Assembly: GCA_002501205.1 (NCBI GenBank)
Contig: DLRW01000061.1
Location: 1-50,843 of the forward strand
Direction of reading: 5' to 3'
DNA length: 50,843 nt
Source: Flavobacteriales bacterium UBA7878
GTDB lineage: Bacteria > Bacteroidota > Bacteroidia > Flavobacteriales > Schleiferiaceae
Shown here: in pieces, positions 35,081 to 44,132 of the stretch
Layout: each line of letters starts with the position of its first letter
Position numbering within the stretch: position 1 is the stretch's first letter
Position numbers and translations under genes: made by a program
Notes under the pieces: model-generated
What the model saw: only the letters and a program-made list of their open reading frames with translations
The model's database searches: none
Told to the model about the DNA's origin: nothing

Positions 35081-36129
35081 ATCGATTAATTCTGACGCGA
35101 AGCCTGGGAATATTCCTGGCTTCGCTTTCGCTTTCCGCACAAGATTCTGGCAATTACTTTAATGATAGCACCTCATCTCGCTATCGCTACGATCTCGAAA
35201 GCCATCAATACGCGACTATTCCCGCGGGCACCTCTATCAATGATTTAGATCCTTTAGAAAAGGAATTGTTGAAACCGCTATGGGATGTTCAAAAAATCAG
35301 CTCAGGAATAAATTCCTCCAACGAGCCTTATTTTGAAATCCAAAACATCAGCAACAATTCTATTGAAGATTGGCTTTCAAAACCTTATCGCCAGTTGCTT
35401 ACTCCTTCTGGAAGTTATGGTTTTGATTCTTTAGGAAATGAAGTTTACTACTTCCCTAATAATCCGGTAGAGAATTTCGACCTGCAGGATCAAATCAATA
35501 AGATTCAATCCGATGGTTTTCAACCAATCATGATGTTCTTTCCGAATAAACGAGATGATTTTGTTCAGAATGCATTAGACCAAGGAGCCACAATGCTCAA
35601 TCATCAGGACAATGCCTTCACATTAATTCTTGGTGAAGCAGAAGTTCGGATAGAACCTGAAACCAAAACAATACATAATCGCTATCGAATCGAGAACACC
35701 CAGTTTGAAGTCACCACGGCCTATACCCTACTTTCCCCATACGGCTATGTCCCAATTTGGGAGAAGGAAAGTAGGCAGCGTTTGGATGTAGATCATCCAA
35801 TAAACCTTATTAATCAAAGGACCTTTCGCAATCATGTGGTCGAGGACCTTTATGATAAAATCGAAAAGTATACTGATAAAGCTTATTTACAAGTATATCC
35901 CAACCCAGTAGTTTCAGAATTTGAAATAATACTGCGTGGCCTTCCAGAAGCTCAGGTAAGTCTGATCCAGATTCGGGATCATTTTGGAAATATCCTATAC
36001 AGCTATTCAAATCCCTCGATTGATCAGAACATTATTCATTTGGATGGTTCTACTTACCCCTCTGGAGTACTAATCCTCTTAGTCTATACCCAGGAAGGCA
36101 TTTTCACTGAAACCCTAACCAAAATCTAA
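35074..36129 (+). CDS. Secreted protein with T9SS type A sorting domain
   Basis: A 351-residue protein with a signal peptide (ASLSLSAQ). The middle has no family I recognise. The last 80 residues form a T9SS C-terminal domain: it starts LQVYPNPVVSEFEI, then a beta-sandwich with DHFGNILYSYS and ends SGVLILLVYTQEGIFTETLTKI. The CTD predicts export through the T9SS and attachment to or release from the cell surface. It is first in a run of four plus-strand genes (3 nt before the next). Its ATG lies in an inverted repeat. A partner of the hydrolase that follows is likely. Confidence 0.78.
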   Translation: MTYRLILTRSLGIFLASLSLSAQDSGNYFNDSTSSRYRYDLESHQYATIPAGTSINDLDPLEKELLKPLWDVQKISSGINSSNEPYFEIQNISNNSIEDWLSKPYRQLLTPSGSYGFDSLGNEVYYFPNNPVENFDLQDQINKIQSDGFQPIMMFFPNKRDDFVQNALDQGATMLNHQDNAFTLILGEAEVRIEPETKTIHNRYRIENTQFEVTTAYTLLSPYGYVPIWEKESRQRLDVDHPINLINQRTFRNHVVEDLYDKIEKYTDKAYLQVYPNPVVSEFEIILRGLPEAQVSLIQIRDHFGNILYSYSNPSIDQNIIHLDGSTYPSGVLILLVYTQEGIFTETLTKI

Positions 36130-36132
36130 GTC

Positions 36133-37665
36133 ATGAAATTGCTTTATACTTCGCTATTCAATCTATTTCTAGCCTCTTCGATTTTTGCTCAGATAGAAGT
36201 TATCTCAACAGATTCCTTACGAGCTATTGATACTGATCCAGAAGGAGGAAGCTCTGGTGGTCTGGTCGGCGGATCTACACTTTACAATTCGGACAGCAGT
36301 TTAGTAGGCAGAAAACTTGTCTTTTGGATTCATGGCTTAGCAGGAAATGAACATTCATGGAACCGCATTCAAGCATCTACGGAAAACCAAACAGGCAATC
36401 CTATTCCCGATTACCCGGAACGAAATGTAGAGGGTTACGCCCTTAGTTATAAAGGCAGTGAAAACTTGAATATCTTTCAATTAGGCGGCCATGTAAATAA
36501 TGGTTTGATGGAAACCTGGCGAGTTTCTATCCCCCGGCGCGATACCCTTGATGTTCGAAATAATTTTGCCATCGCTCATAGTCAAGGTGGTATAGTCGCT
36601 CGCGCTATTCGCTACATGAATCTAGTAGATTCCTCAAATTACCATTGGCAATTTGGAGCCTTAGCAACATTTGGCAGTCCCCACCGAGGGGCCCAAATCA
36701 TTAATTCTACTCAGACTGGAGGGCTTATCCAAACCTGGATTGATGATGGCTGCAAAAAGATTTCTAGGGGCGAAATACAAACCTTTGTTAGCACACGCTG
36801 GTGGCTGGATGCTCTAATTAGTACCAGTACGGTCAATTCCTTTTCGACCTTGACTTGTAATGGACTCAACAAAATGGCTTTACCTATACTGATCAATGCC
36901 ATTCGAAAACCCGTAGGTGCAGACTATGCTGTAGGAGCTGATAACCTGGCAAAGCTGGATAGCATGGCCTATTTAGACACTATGAAGGTGGTCACTTTTT
37001 ATGGTGTGGAGCAGGAACCGGTACTCTGGCGAACTATCCATAGCATGACCTATACCAAAGACTCGTCCATTGCGGGCAACCCTCTTTCGACAGATCCTTT
37101 TGGATTAAATGATGATGATGAGCTCCCAATATTTGTCAATCATAAAATATCAAGCTATCACGCAAAATGGTCAAGCCATAATTCAAGATCAAATCAATTA
37201 TGGTATCAAATCACTTCGAAGAGTAAAAATGAAAAGGAGAAAGCGGAAATCTATCGAAACGCCCATGATTGGTTAGCCTATGCAAATCTCAATTGGAAGC
37301 GATTCATTGGTGCCAGAAAAGATACGACATATATCGATGGCTACCATTGTGAATGCTTGGTAAACCTGGGAGGAACAGATGGTTATCAGTTCACCTATCA
37401 GCATGTTCAAAATCCCAGTGATTGCAATGACTCCTTGGCCGTTAATTGCCAGGCTAATCCTAAAATCGTTCATACGGTGATTGAAGAACCTAATGACGGA
37501 GTAGTTCCGGTTTCCTCTCAGATTGGGTATCCGAATCGATTTGATTCATATCTCATGGAAAACACTAACCATATGCAGGAAAGGAATTGTGATGAAACAA
37601 AAGCAAGGTTAAATCAACTATTCAATGGTGACTATGGAGATAAATTTAAACTTGATAAAAAATGA
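36133..37665 (+). CDS. Secreted PGAP1-like alpha/beta hydrolase (lipase/esterase)
   Basis: A 510-residue exported hydrolase (signal peptide residues 1-20, SSIFAQ). The alpha/beta-hydrolase core shows the oxyanion strand FWIHGLAGNE (His67-Gly68), the nucleophile elbow HSQGG with Ser150, and candidate acid and base Asp455 (PNDGVVP) and His480 (TNHMQE). The region after Ser150 (ARAIRYMN, FGALATFGSPHRGAQI) is like PGAP1/lipase proteins, suggesting an ester of a lipid or glycan-anchored substrate. An inserted Cys-containing loop separates the core halves. No T9SS CTD is seen. It overlaps the next gene by 4 nt. Confidence 0.8.
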   Translation: MKLLYTSLFNLFLASSIFAQIEVISTDSLRAIDTDPEGGSSGGLVGGSTLYNSDSSLVGRKLVFWIHGLAGNEHSWNRIQASTENQTGNPIPDYPERNVEGYALSYKGSENLNIFQLGGHVNNGLMETWRVSIPRRDTLDVRNNFAIAHSQGGIVARAIRYMNLVDSSNYHWQFGALATFGSPHRGAQIINSTQTGGLIQTWIDDGCKKISRGEIQTFVSTRWWLDALISTSTVNSFSTLTCNGLNKMALPILINAIRKPVGADYAVGADNLAKLDSMAYLDTMKVVTFYGVEQEPVLWRTIHSMTYTKDSSIAGNPLSTDPFGLNDDDELPIFVNHKISSYHAKWSSHNSRSNQLWYQITSKSKNEKEKAEIYRNAHDWLAYANLNWKRFIGARKDTTYIDGYHCECLVNLGGTDGYQFTYQHVQNPSDCNDSLAVNCQANPKIVHTVIEEPNDGVVPVSSQIGYPNRFDSYLMENTNHMQERNCDETKARLNQLFNGDYGDKFKLDKK

Positions 37666-38882
37666 TCCGATATAGACCCCTACTTATACTGCTAATTGCT
37701 ATTTTATTGAGTTGTCGCAAAGACAATCAAATCAAAACCAGCCCTTCCCCAAAAGCTAATTTGGAAATTAAATGGCGAAAAGCAATTGTTCCAAATCCCA
37801 GTATAGACTTCACTGTCGCCATAAATCCAATACTCTATAAAAACACTGTCGTTTTTGGAACAGAATATTTTCTTAATAACTATTCAGCACCTATCCTCTT
37901 TCTTGACACCTCTAATGGTACGCTTGAAAATTACTGGTCAGACTATTTAGATGGCTACGACCTCTATACTGGGGAAACAAGTGCTAATGATGGCCAATTT
38001 CTTTTTCTGAGCACACATCATTCAATTGATTGTATAAACCTTGAGAATCATCGCACACAATGGCAAACTAAAGTTTCAGGGAATGGCCCTCACATTTACA
38101 CTAACAAAGGTTATTTGTACACCGCCATTGACTACGATGGAAATAAAGGTGCTGCTATACTTAGGTCCCCCACCGACCACCTTGAATGGAATACTATTTA
38201 CGCATTTAAGCGCACTGATCGTTTTGATCCAAGTTTTGACTCTATGGGATTTGGTGAACTAGCTAACGGCGATGAAGTGGTAGTATGGAAAAATCGCAGT
38301 TATACTGGTTCTGCGGATCGCACCGACATATTCGCTTACAATTTAACAGCGGACAGCTTACTCTGGAGAAATATGGATATGGAAATAAATTCTGGGATCA
38401 TCCCTCTTAAAGTCAAAGATCAAAGAGTATTTGGTCTAGTAAAAAATCATGTTTTCTGCATGAATTTAAACTCTGGGGATATGATATGGATTCGGGATGC
38501 CAGAGATATTGTAAAGCCAACTTTGGATTTTGGCTTTTTTGCCGGAGACCTCCACCTTACCTCAGATGCTGTTGTGTTTAAAGGAGATAGCGATGAAATA
38601 ATAGCTGTAAATCAGTCGAATGGTGCCCTTCGCTATATCCGCCAAGATGTAACCTGGGGTTTTGAAGATCGATTTAGCGTATACAATGGCAAACTATTTT
38701 TCACTGGCGGATACCAATTCGTAGTTTTTGATCCGGAAATCGGAGAAGTACTCTACAATGAAGATTTAAGCCATCAGTTTAAAACCATTCGAAGCAGAAT
38801 CGTATTCGACCCTTTACGCCCCGTGATGTATTTCCACAATGGGAAGGAAGCCTTCTGTGTAAAAATCCCAAAATTAGAATAA
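37662..38882 (+). CDS. PQQ-like beta-propeller lipoprotein
   Basis: A 406-residue lipoprotein (lipobox LLSC). Its blades follow the PQQ/YncE/BamB-like pattern with alternating ILFLDTSNGTLENYW, CINLENHRTQWQTKV, FAYNLTADSLLWRNM, CMNLNSGDMIWIRD, VNQSNGALRYIR and VFDPEIGEVLYNED. Conserved W-strands suggest a seven- or eight-blade propeller facing the periplasm or surface. No quinone-binding or catalytic residues can be claimed. It starts within the hydrolase stop codon. Confidence 0.8.
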   Translation: MIRYRPLLILLIAILLSCRKDNQIKTSPSPKANLEIKWRKAIVPNPSIDFTVAINPILYKNTVVFGTEYFLNNYSAPILFLDTSNGTLENYWSDYLDGYDLYTGETSANDGQFLFLSTHHSIDCINLENHRTQWQTKVSGNGPHIYTNKGYLYTAIDYDGNKGAAILRSPTDHLEWNTIYAFKRTDRFDPSFDSMGFGELANGDEVVVWKNRSYTGSADRTDIFAYNLTADSLLWRNMDMEINSGIIPLKVKDQRVFGLVKNHVFCMNLNSGDMIWIRDARDIVKPTLDFGFFAGDLHLTSDAVVFKGDSDEIIAVNQSNGALRYIRQDVTWGFEDRFSVYNGKLFFTGGYQFVVFDPEIGEVLYNEDLSHQFKTIRSRIVFDPLRPVMYFHNGKEAFCVKIPKLE

Positions 38883-38897
38883 CCTGATCCTGACCTT

Positions 38898-39542
38898 ATG
38901 AAAACCTTATTCCTCCCGCTATTCCTTAGTTCTCTTTTATTTCAAAGTGCCAAAGGGCAACTCCTGGACTCCTCACATCATAGACTTAGCCTTAGGCCAC
39001 TCTCCTCCTACAGCCCCAAGTTTTCGGATGTCACTAATCAGGTGACATATGGAGGGATATCAATTAGCGCATTTGCCCCCTTTAACAATGCTAATACCGG
39101 TTTTAACATTCAATTTTCCTTAGATGTTGGGAATATTTCCATGGAAGAAGCAGGTACTATAGACTTGTTTTGGAGCACCAGTAACTATTCTATATCCGCG
39201 ACAGGTAATTTTTTCACACCTTCTGTTTACGCAGGGCTTTGCACCCTAATTCCTTTAAATGAAAACTGGGCTTTAAACTGCTCTGCAAACCTTGGAGCCT
39301 CTTTAGGTATAGTTTATCTCGACTCCTACGTAACATTAAACAATGAAACAGAATACAGTACAAGTATTGAGGATTTGTTTAGCATAGGAAACCTATTTGA
39401 ATTAGGCTTGGTCCATAGCAGTAAAACCAATAGAGGCTATGAAATCGGGATTAGCTTCACCTTGCCTTTGTTGGTCGAATCTAATACTGAGCCTTATTCT
39501 TACTATAGTTATGGCCTGTATTATAGTTATCGGTTTATATAG
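38898..39542 (+). CDS. Probable outer-membrane beta-barrel protein
   Basis: A 214-residue exported protein with a signal peptide (FQSAKGQ). Strands such as YGGISISAFAPF, FNIQFSLDVGNIS and SVYAGLCTLIPL, and a Tyr/Ser-rich end (YSYYSYGLYYSYRFI), suggest a small barrel. It is the last of the four-gene block from 35074, 15 nt after the propeller lipoprotein. Function unknown. Confidence 0.6.
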   Translation: MKTLFLPLFLSSLLFQSAKGQLLDSSHHRLSLRPLSSYSPKFSDVTNQVTYGGISISAFAPFNNANTGFNIQFSLDVGNISMEEAGTIDLFWSTSNYSISATGNFFTPSVYAGLCTLIPLNENWALNCSANLGASLGIVYLDSYVTLNNETEYSTSIEDLFSIGNLFELGLVHSSKTNRGYEIGISFTLPLLVESNTEPYSYYSYGLYYSYRFI

Positions 39543-39873
39543 CAAATTGAAAAGACAATATTTCATTTAATCGCAACCTCAATGCAAGTATAATACCGAC
39601 AATAATTTTCAATTACCCACTATTCCAAACAACAGTAGGCCATAAAAACGGATTTCCGAAAAATCCTTAAAGTAGTTTATTGTTAATTAATTACTTAATC
39701 TAGACCACATATCCACAAATACCTGACTACCAATATTTTCAATAAAAAAGTGGTTTTTTCCATAAATTAAAAATCATTTTTTCGCGAGTTTAATTCTCAA
39801 AATCTAACACTAATAATGATTGACTTGAGATGAACTTTAATATAGATTTGAGCTCACCTTAATTCAAATTATT
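39543..39873. other. 331-nt AT-rich gap without a gene
   Basis: No coding frame or RNA gene is visible. The right end carries the promoter of the next gene at 39820-39850. A short inverted repeat GGATTT/AAATCC near 39653 is not followed by a T run, so a terminator for the 35-39.5 kb block is not evident. Confidence 0.6.
39820..39850 (+). promoter_or_regulatory. Promoter of the T9SS client at 39874
   Basis: TTG at 39820-39822, a 20-nt spacer, and TAGATTTG at 39843-39850, ending 23 nt before the ATG; a good Bacteroidota promoter. Confidence 0.6.
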
Positions 39874-41508
39874 ATGAAAAAATTAATTTCGCTATTTAGC
39901 TTAATGCTAGTTACCACAATCACCTCCAGAGCTCAAACATGCTCAGGTGACATTAATGATGACTACAGTACACCCGGAATATGGACCACCGACACCAAAA
40001 TAGGAACCTCTATAAGTCCCGAATGGAGCAGCCCGAATCATCAAGCTCAAGTAAGTGGTGGTGTAGCTACTATACAAACCCCCGCTGAGGACTGGGAAGC
40101 CCGAATATTCCGCAACCTTGGCACCACTTTATGCAATTCTTTTATTGCAGAAATTGATTTCACCCCAACCATTAATGACCCAGCTAGTTCCGGGAGTAGT
40201 TCTGGAAACCATGCTATGATAGCCATAGCTCTTACTGCCGGTAACGAACATCCTTTTGGAACCCGGGATTCATTAGGATCACTGGTCAGATCAGATCAAG
40301 ATGAAATTAAGGTCGTTTTAGGTGATTTAACCGCAAGTGATGATGCTATATTCAAAGTTTCAATTCAAAACGGAACTCAAAATGCAGTAGCTACTAGCCT
40401 TACTAATGTTTACACAACTAATGGCAGCTACCACATTACTTTAGAAAGAATAGACGCTACACATGGCCGTATTTCAATCGCGAACACGGTAGCAGATTTG
40501 TTTGAACAGAAGTGCTTTGAAATTCCAGAAGGAATTGAAGGATTAAATTTCGTTCAGCACAGTGGCAATCCAGCTGCTGGATACGCTAAAGAAGCCGACT
40601 TTACAGTAGACAATCTGTGTATCACTAATTGCGCCACTCTGGACGACTGCTGCTTTGTTGAAGATTTTAGTGGGCCAACCTCCGTTTGTCCTACCGAATT
40701 CCCAACTACTGCAACTTACACCTTCCCGGGTACAGCAGATAGCGATATTGAATGGACTGTCTCCGGCTCGGCTAGCATTGTTGGTAGTAGCACTAGTAAT
40801 TCTGTAACCATTTCTTTCCCAAGCGCTGGAACTTACACAGTAACTGCAACAGTAGAATGCAGTTGTCGTGAGATTGTAATCACTAAAACTGTTACCGTAA
40901 ACGGCCTCCTTGACGCCTCTATTAGCATAACCGGCCTTTCCGACAATGGAGTTTCTTACACCAGTCTGCAATATACCGCGGCCAATCAACCCGCAGGTGT
41001 AACTCATACCTGGAACTTCTATAATGGAGCCGATTGCAGCGATCCATCCGACCCTGTTTCAGGCGCTGCCTTGCACACCGCAACAGGTACTGTCTTTAAT
41101 GTACCGCTATCAAGCCCAACCAAACTGGTAGCAAATTGCTATGTAATTGAACACATTATGGAATTCGATAATGGAATTTGCCCTCCCGTTCGATCTACCA
41201 GAAGATTATCGCCCCTTGACTCAGAAAAACGTGCAGTTAATTCATCAAATGCTAATAGCAATTCTATCAATCGCTCTGAGGTAGAGGTATATCCCAATCC
41301 AACAACTGGTTCTATTCAAATAAAGTCAGCTAAAGAAGTTTCTCAAATTCAACTATTTTCTTCTGCTGGTCAATTAGTTAAAGAAGTGAACCTTGAAGGA
41401 GAACTTAGTCCCAACCTGGATTTTAGCGACTATCAAGGAGACTTTGGAACCCTTAAAATCCTTTTTAAGGATGAGACCGTACACATTCAAAAAGTACTCT
41501 TCCAATAA
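39874..41508 (+). CDS. Secreted lectin-like/PKD-like protein with T9SS sorting domain
   Basis: A 544-residue exported protein (signal peptide ending SRAQ). The first 240 residues look like a concanavalin-like jelly-roll (NSFIAEIDFTPTIND, FKVSIQNGTQN, GSYHITLERID). Next is a Cys-containing link and a PKD-like/Ig-like domain (ATYTFPGTADSDIEWTVSG to TYTVTATVECSCREIVITK, about residues 280-345). The C-terminal T9SS domain begins VEVYPNPTTGSIQIKS and ends VHIQKVLFQ. It should be exported by the T9SS and may bind sugar. It has its own promoter and terminator. Confidence 0.8.
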   Translation: MKKLISLFSLMLVTTITSRAQTCSGDINDDYSTPGIWTTDTKIGTSISPEWSSPNHQAQVSGGVATIQTPAEDWEARIFRNLGTTLCNSFIAEIDFTPTINDPASSGSSSGNHAMIAIALTAGNEHPFGTRDSLGSLVRSDQDEIKVVLGDLTASDDAIFKVSIQNGTQNAVATSLTNVYTTNGSYHITLERIDATHGRISIANTVADLFEQKCFEIPEGIEGLNFVQHSGNPAAGYAKEADFTVDNLCITNCATLDDCCFVEDFSGPTSVCPTEFPTTATYTFPGTADSDIEWTVSGSASIVGSSTSNSVTISFPSAGTYTVTATVECSCREIVITKTVTVNGLLDASISITGLSDNGVSYTSLQYTAANQPAGVTHTWNFYNGADCSDPSDPVSGAALHTATGTVFNVPLSSPTKLVANCYVIEHIMEFDNGICPPVRSTRRLSPLDSEKRAVNSSNANSNSINRSEVEVYPNPTTGSIQIKSAKEVSQIQLFSSAGQLVKEVNLEGELSPNLDFSDYQGDFGTLKILFKDETVHIQKVLFQ

Positions 41509-41530
41509 GCTAAAATAAAGCCTCAAGAAT

Positions 41531-41562
41531 AAGCCTCTGGTCCCGTGCCAGGGGCTTTTTTT
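41531..41562 (+). terminator. Intrinsic terminator after the T9SS client
   Basis: AGCCTCTGG and CCAGGGGCT form a stem with one G-U pair, followed by TTTTTTTG. Confidence 0.8.
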
Positions 41563-41624
41563 GTTCCATTTTCTATTAAGTAAATAGTCTAAGCTATAAC
41601 CGTCCCAAGGCACCCTTAATTTAT

Positions 41625-41632
41625 TACCTTTG
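41625..41632 (+). promoter_or_regulatory. -7 element of folE
   Basis: TACCTTTG fits TAnnTTTG and lies 43 nt before the GTG at 41676 but only 13 nt before the TTG at 41646, which supports the GTG start. Confidence 0.5.
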
Positions 41633-41675
41633 CCGGCTCAATTCATTGCGCCTGTCGCATTCTAATTCATTGACG

Positions 41676-42362
41676 GTGAATACTGATAACTCCATTAATT
41701 CCCACGAAGAAGAAGGGGATTTACATATTTCAAACAGCAATATTGAAACTCCACTCAAAGCCAATGCCTTTGAAATGGATGACGCTACGAAAATCCAGGT
41801 AATCCAGGAGCATTTCGAAAAAATTATGGACACCTTAGGACTTGATCTACAGGACGACAGCCTAAAAGGCACCCCCAAACGGGTGGCGAAAATGTTCGTT
41901 CAGGAAATCTTTGGTGGCCTGCATCCAGATCGGAAACCCAGCGCCAGCACCTTTGAAAACAAGTATCAATATGGTGAAATGCTGGTGGAAAAAAACATTG
42001 TTGTTTACTCTACTTGCGAGCACCACTTCCTTCCTATTGTCGGAAGAGCGCATGTGGCTTATATTTCTAAAGGGCGAGTAATTGGCCTAAGTAAGATGAA
42101 CCGCATCGTTGATTATTACGCCAAACGCCCGCAAGTTCAGGAGCGAATGACAAAGCAAATTGTGGCTGCCCTTCAGGAAGCACTGGGTACAGATGATGTT
42201 GCCTGTGTAATTGACGCTAAACACCTTTGTGTTAATTCACGTGGGATACGCGACATTGAGAGCAGCACTGTAACCGCTGAATTTGGCGGTGCCTTTAAAG
42301 AGGAAGAGAAAAAACGTGACTTCCTCGACTATATTAATTTAGACACACATTTCGGAGCCTAA
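41676..42362 (+). CDS. folE: GTP cyclohydrolase I
   Basis: A 228-residue enzyme that converts GTP to dihydroneopterin triphosphate, the first step of folate/pterin synthesis. Zinc ligands are Cys114 and His117 (TCEHHF) and Cys185 (KHLCVNSRG); GTPKRVAKM and SKMNRIVDYYAKRPQ are also present. There is no ATG near the 5' end: the first in-frame one is internal, after the conserved ETPLKANAFE run. I therefore use GTG at 41676, which matches known N-termini. TTG at 41646 is an alternative. cysS follows 11 nt later. Confidence 0.95.
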   Translation: MNTDNSINSHEEEGDLHISNSNIETPLKANAFEMDDATKIQVIQEHFEKIMDTLGLDLQDDSLKGTPKRVAKMFVQEIFGGLHPDRKPSASTFENKYQYGEMLVEKNIVVYSTCEHHFLPIVGRAHVAYISKGRVIGLSKMNRIVDYYAKRPQVQERMTKQIVAALQEALGTDDVACVIDAKHLCVNSRGIRDIESSTVTAEFGGAFKEEEKKRDFLDYINLDTHFGA

Positions 42363-42373
42363 AATTTAAGATC

Positions 42374-43861
42374 ATGGCCTTATACGAGGAAAACGACTTA
42401 TACCTCTACAATTCCATAAGTCGGAAAAAGGAAAAGTTCAATGCCCTAAATGCGCCTCACCTGGGGCTCTACGTTTGTGGACCTACTGTGTATAGCGAAG
42501 TTCACTTAGGGAATTGCCGCACCTTTATTTCCTTCGATATGATATTCCGATACCTTAGTCATTTAGGCTATAAGGTGCGCTATGTTCGAAACATCACCGA
42601 TGCCGGTCACCTCGAAAATGATGCGGATGAAGGTGAAGACAAAATCAGTCAGCGTGCTCGATTGGAGCAATTAGAACCCATGGAAATAGTTCAGAACTAC
42701 ACCCTGAATTTCCATAAGGTTTTGGAGCAATTCAACAATATTCCTCCATCCATTGAACCTACTGCTACCGGTCATATCGTTGAACAAATCGATATGATTC
42801 AAAAAATCATTGAGGCTGGTTTGGCCTATGAAAAAAACGGTTCCGTTTACTTTAATGTGGCTAAGTACAATGAAAGCAATAACTACGGGGAACTAAGTGG
42901 TCGCAAGATTGAAGAGTTAATCAGCGGCACACGCGAACTTGATGCTCAAAGTGAGAAAGACAGTCCCTTGGACTTTGCCATTTGGAAAAAAGCCAGCCCC
43001 AGCCATATCATGCGTTGGAACTCACCCTGGAGTGCCGGTTTTCCAGGATGGCATTTAGAATGTTCCGTAATGAGCACTAAATACCTGGGTGAAGAATTCG
43101 ACATTCACGGTGGTGGTATGGATTTAAAATTCCCACATCACGAGTGTGAGATTGCTCAGAACCAAGCCAGTACCGGTCAGAAAGGACCACGCTACTGGAT
43201 GCACGGTAATATGCTTACCCTCAATGGGCAAAAAATGAGCAAGAGCACTGGAAACACCTTGAGTCCAAGTGAGCTCTTTAGTGGCGATACCGATAAATTA
43301 GAAAAAGGCTTTCATCCTACTGTAGCTCGCTTCTTTATGATGCAGGCTCACTATGGTTCGCAGCTGGACTTTAGCAGCGATGCATTGGAAGCGGCCGAAA
43401 AAGGCTATTTCCGACTAATGGGAGCCTGGAATAATCTGCAAAAGCTAAGTCCAGGTGTTGATGCCGACTTTAAGGTTGAGGCATGGCGAGAGTCTTGTTA
43501 TGCTGCCATGAATGATGACTTCAATACACCTATTCTAATTTCGCAATTATTTGAAGCGGCTCGTTTCATTAATAGTCGAGAAGAGAGTAATAGTGGTCTG
43601 AACGCCGATGACCTGGCATTACTTAAAAACACCTTTAGCATCTTTGTTTTTGATGTACTCGGTTTAGAAGACATCACTCATAGCAATCAAGGATCTGGCG
43701 ATAAGCTTGATGAAGTGGTGCAAATTTTATTGAATCTGCGCACCCAAGCCCGTGCCGACCGAAATTTCAGCTTAAGCGACACCATTCGAGACCAATTGGC
43801 ATCAGTTGGAATCGAAGTGAAGGACGGAAAAGACGGTAGTACCTTTAGCTTAAAATCTTAA
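42374..43861 (+). CDS. cysS: Cysteinyl-tRNA synthetase
   Basis: A 495-residue class I synthetase. The N-terminal active-site zinc Cys is in YVCGPTVYSEVHLGN (a HIGH-variant HLGN, usual in Bacteroidota). Also seen are the further zinc ligands CSVM and HHECE (GWHLECSVMS, KFPHHECEI), the KMSKS loop in GQKMSKSTGN, and a C-terminal DALR-like helical domain. It charges tRNA-Cys. Co-transcribed with folE and yidD (one base before the latter's GTG). Confidence 0.97.
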   Translation: MALYEENDLYLYNSISRKKEKFNALNAPHLGLYVCGPTVYSEVHLGNCRTFISFDMIFRYLSHLGYKVRYVRNITDAGHLENDADEGEDKISQRARLEQLEPMEIVQNYTLNFHKVLEQFNNIPPSIEPTATGHIVEQIDMIQKIIEAGLAYEKNGSVYFNVAKYNESNNYGELSGRKIEELISGTRELDAQSEKDSPLDFAIWKKASPSHIMRWNSPWSAGFPGWHLECSVMSTKYLGEEFDIHGGGMDLKFPHHECEIAQNQASTGQKGPRYWMHGNMLTLNGQKMSKSTGNTLSPSELFSGDTDKLEKGFHPTVARFFMMQAHYGSQLDFSSDALEAAEKGYFRLMGAWNNLQKLSPGVDADFKVEAWRESCYAAMNDDFNTPILISQLFEAARFINSREESNSGLNADDLALLKNTFSIFVFDVLGLEDITHSNQGSGDKLDEVVQILLNLRTQARADRNFSLSDTIRDQLASVGIEVKDGKDGSTFSLKS

Positions 43862-43862
43862 T

Positions 43863-44132
43863 GTGATCGATATTATCAAAAAGATAATCAGCTTGCCATT
43901 TATCCTTTTGGTACGAATCTATCAATACTTAATTTCGCCGCTTACTCCCGGCTCTTGCCGCCATACTCCCACTTGTTCAGAATATGCCGTTCAAGCCATT
44001 CGAATTTGGGGACCAGTTAAAGGCAGCTGGCTGGGAATAAAAAGAATAGCAAAATGTCACCCTTGGGGCACTTCGGGCTATGACCCGGTTCCCCAAAAAG
44101 AAAAAAAGAATGAAAGTAAAAATCTGGACTAG
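43863..44132 (+). CDS. yidD: Membrane protein insertion efficiency factor YidD
   Basis: An 89-residue protein (GTG start) with the YidD signature: an amphipathic N-terminal helix, then PLTPGSCRHTPTCSEYAVQAI and GIKRIAKCHPWG. It assists YidC in inserting inner-membrane proteins. The GTG at 43863 follows the cysS stop by one base; no ATG is available. It overlaps the next lipoprotein gene by 23 nt. The C-terminal Lys-rich tail (PQKEKKNESKN) comes from that overlap. Confidence 0.93.
   Translation: MIDIIKKIISLPFILLVRIYQYLISPLTPGSCRHTPTCSEYAVQAIRIWGPVKGSWLGIKRIAKCHPWGTSGYDPVPQKEKKNESKNLD

Noticed and set aside
35074..39542. Defence or toxin system in the accessory-looking block
   Set aside because: All four products have signal peptides or lipoboxes and look like envelope proteins; no nuclease, methylase or toxin motif is present.
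40543..41007. 154-codon minus-strand frame
   Set aside because: It is antisense to the PKD-like region of the T9SS client, with no start context or domain.
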